From assembly GCF_000003855.2 (NCBI RefSeq), contig NW_003101655.1, forward strand, positions 434,001-498,000: DNA of 64,000 nt, given 5' to 3'. Below the pieces are notes generated by a model. The model had not been told where the DNA came from. It saw only the letters and a list, made by a program, of their open reading frames with translations, and did no database searches. The stretch comes from Blastomyces gilchristii SLH14081 (lineage: Eukaryota; Ascomycota; Eurotiomycetes; Onygenales; Ajellomycetaceae). The position numbers were made by a program, and so were the translations under genes. This document shows positions 62,401 through 64,000 of the stretch, one piece after another. How positions within the stretch are numbered: the first letter of the stretch is position 1; each line of letters begins with the position of its first letter.

Positions 62401-64000
62401 ATGAATATACAACAAAAATAACAAAAAAAGTTTAAAAACTCTTCAAAAATCACATTTATTTAAAATAATGTGAATAGAAACTCAAATTGTATTTATTCTT
62501 GTTTTCAGATTGCATTTGAATAAAAAGTGGACTTTGTACTTCTTCAAGAATCAAACTTTGATACTGAGCAAAAGTACATCATTTCTCATTCAAGCTATTA
62601 CTACTTTCTTCCTGAAAAATCTGAGATAAAATCAAGAGTAGTGATCTATGAGAGAAAAAGATCAAGATATCAATTTAATTTGAGATTTAATATCATATCT
62701 GACCCTGATATTCTAGTGAGTGATATTATAGATAAAGAGAATGAGTTTGATACTATTCAACTTATAAATATCTATAATGAAAAGTCATTGAAAGAAAACA
62801 ACAATATCTGAACAATTGACAGAGGATTTTTGAATATAACTCTCTTAAAAAACTCTATAATTGTAGAAGACTTCAATGCACATCATCTCTGATGAAACTC
62901 AGAGTGTATAAGAGTAGTAAGAGCAGATAAACTGGTTGAATGAACTTTTAAGCATTCAATAGATTTAGTTAACAAGTCTGATCAACAAACATTCTTTAGA
63001 AAAGGCATGAAACAGAAATCTATTATAGATCTAACTTTCATATCATAAAATCTAATTAAAAAAGACTTATAAACTCGTTTATTGATTCAAATGAAACCTC
63101 AGGATTAGATCATAAGATCATTCAATTTAATATTGAACTGAGTGAAAAATAAAGAAGTGAAAATCCTCTTCTCTCTAATCAGTATAACTTTGAAAAAGCT
63201 GATTGAAAAGCAGTTGAAGAAAGAGTAAAATAGCTGAAATCTGAAAGACAGAGTGAGCTCTATTGAAATCAAAGTCAAGATATCTCAAATGAAATACTTG
63301 AGAATAGAGTAAAGCTGATTACATCTATTCTTCTAATAAGTATTGAAGAAAATATTTCAAAGAAAAAGTCTTCTGAGTATTTCAAATCTTGATGAAATGA
63401 GAATATCACTTCTAAAAGAAAGTAATTAGTCACTGCTAAGAGAGATTGAAAGAATAACTTAATATCTGATGAAGAGTTCAAAGCTATTCAAAATGAATAT
63501 TTTTCAGATATTAAAAAAGTCAAAACAGATTACTGGAACAAATTTCTTGAAGAAGAATAAGAAAAAGAAGTTTTTAAAGTCTTCAACTATACTAAAACAA
63601 GAAGTGTAGTAAAGCATTCAATCTTAGAATATGAATTTCAGAATGAATTGTATACAGCAAACTCTTTTAAGAAAAAATATCAAGCTTTTATGAGAATTCT
63701 CTTTCAAAACTCATCATATTTAGAAGAGAAGAATATGTCATTTCATGAATATATTAATGAAAATAACTGGGAATGGCCTGAGCTTACATGTGATGAACTA
63801 GAGTCAGCAATATTCTCAAGTTCAATTAAAACTGCTGCAGAGCCTGATTCAATCAATCACTTGATTATTTAAAACACATATTTCTACTTGAAGAATGAAT
63901 ATTTTGAGCTCTTTTTCAATCTCTTAAAAAATGATTATTATTCTGAATGCTGGAGAGAAGCTCCTGAAGTAATCCTTGCAAAATCTAATAGAAAAGCTTC
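62401..64000 (+). pseudogene. LINE-4 ORF2, partial, RIP-damaged
   Basis: It starts at the same relative place as in LINE-2; the endonuclease motif DFNAHHL followed by TGA TGA falls at exactly the same codon number. It has fewer stops than LINE-2 in its first part (DFVLLQESNFDTEQKYIISH is intact). Near the end, the RT segment AAEPDSINHLII has Glu where LINE-2 has Gly. It continues beyond the window. Confidence 0.8.

Larger units (their letters stand above)
59034..64000 (+). mobile_element. Tad1-like LINE-4, 5' complete, runs off the window
   Basis: It has the same 5' terminus, subrepeats, ORF1 and ORF2 start as LINE-2, with ORF2 open to the end of the window. It directly follows the truncated end of LINE-3, so it probably inserted into that copy. 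Its 5' untranslated region is again less mutated in the first 300 bases. Confidence 0.85.

Overview
The window looks like the nuclear genome of a filamentous ascomycete (Pezizomycotina). One long multidomain fungal gene has two short introns of 59 and 50 nt with GTAAG donors, and one has a TACTAAC branch site. It sits in a base-balanced island (about 24.6-36.9 kb) between two very AT-rich blocks made almost wholly of decayed, nested transposable elements. The decay is point mutation of the RIP type: reading frames stay in register over more than a thousand codons but are full of TGA and TAA/TAG stops, with Trp TGG becoming TGA. Species cannot be told from the sequence.

Left block (1-24.6 kb). 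A hAT transposase remnant (to 4905) lies in a minus-strand Tad1-like LINE (LINE-1: 4906-5555 plus its 5' end at 18839-19955). A nearly complete plus-strand LINE of the same family (LINE-2, 5556-18838) splits LINE-1. LINE-2 in turn carries a complete Ty3/Gypsy element on the minus strand (11121-16755; 307-bp LTRs, CTTTC target duplication). LINE-1 abuts the gag of a second Gypsy family (family E, 19956-23245). That gag is also interrupted by a 1.88-kb unit with a tRNA-like head and a LINE 3' tail, flanked by a perfect 11-bp target duplication. A Fot1/pogo-like transposase remnant follows (23246-23880).

Gene island (24.6-36.9 kb). A single giant gene on the minus strand (34171-24651, about 3,136 codons) belongs to the DUF6606-DUF3638-DUF3645 family, often annotated as ubiquitinyl hydrolase. 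It contains one extra base that makes an in-frame TGA about 370 codons before the natural end. Upstream lie a broken Rossmann-fold oxidoreductase-like gene, a doubtful fragment of a fungal NLR-type N-terminal domain, and a 416-bp TRIM-like element (two 81-bp terminal direct repeats, CGAAC target duplication).

Right block (37-64 kb). This holds a Gypsy family F element whose LTR/internal junction is tandemly triplicated (one unit carries an intact 506-bp non-autonomous hAT element), a second partial F copy joined to it by a hAT fragment, two Gypsy family E copies on the plus strand (one with a chromodomain), another hAT miniature element, a 5'-truncated LINE on the minus strand, and a nearly intact LINE on the plus strand running off the end. 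Apart from the giant gene I see nothing likely to make a functional protein. All joins and frame counts were made by eye.
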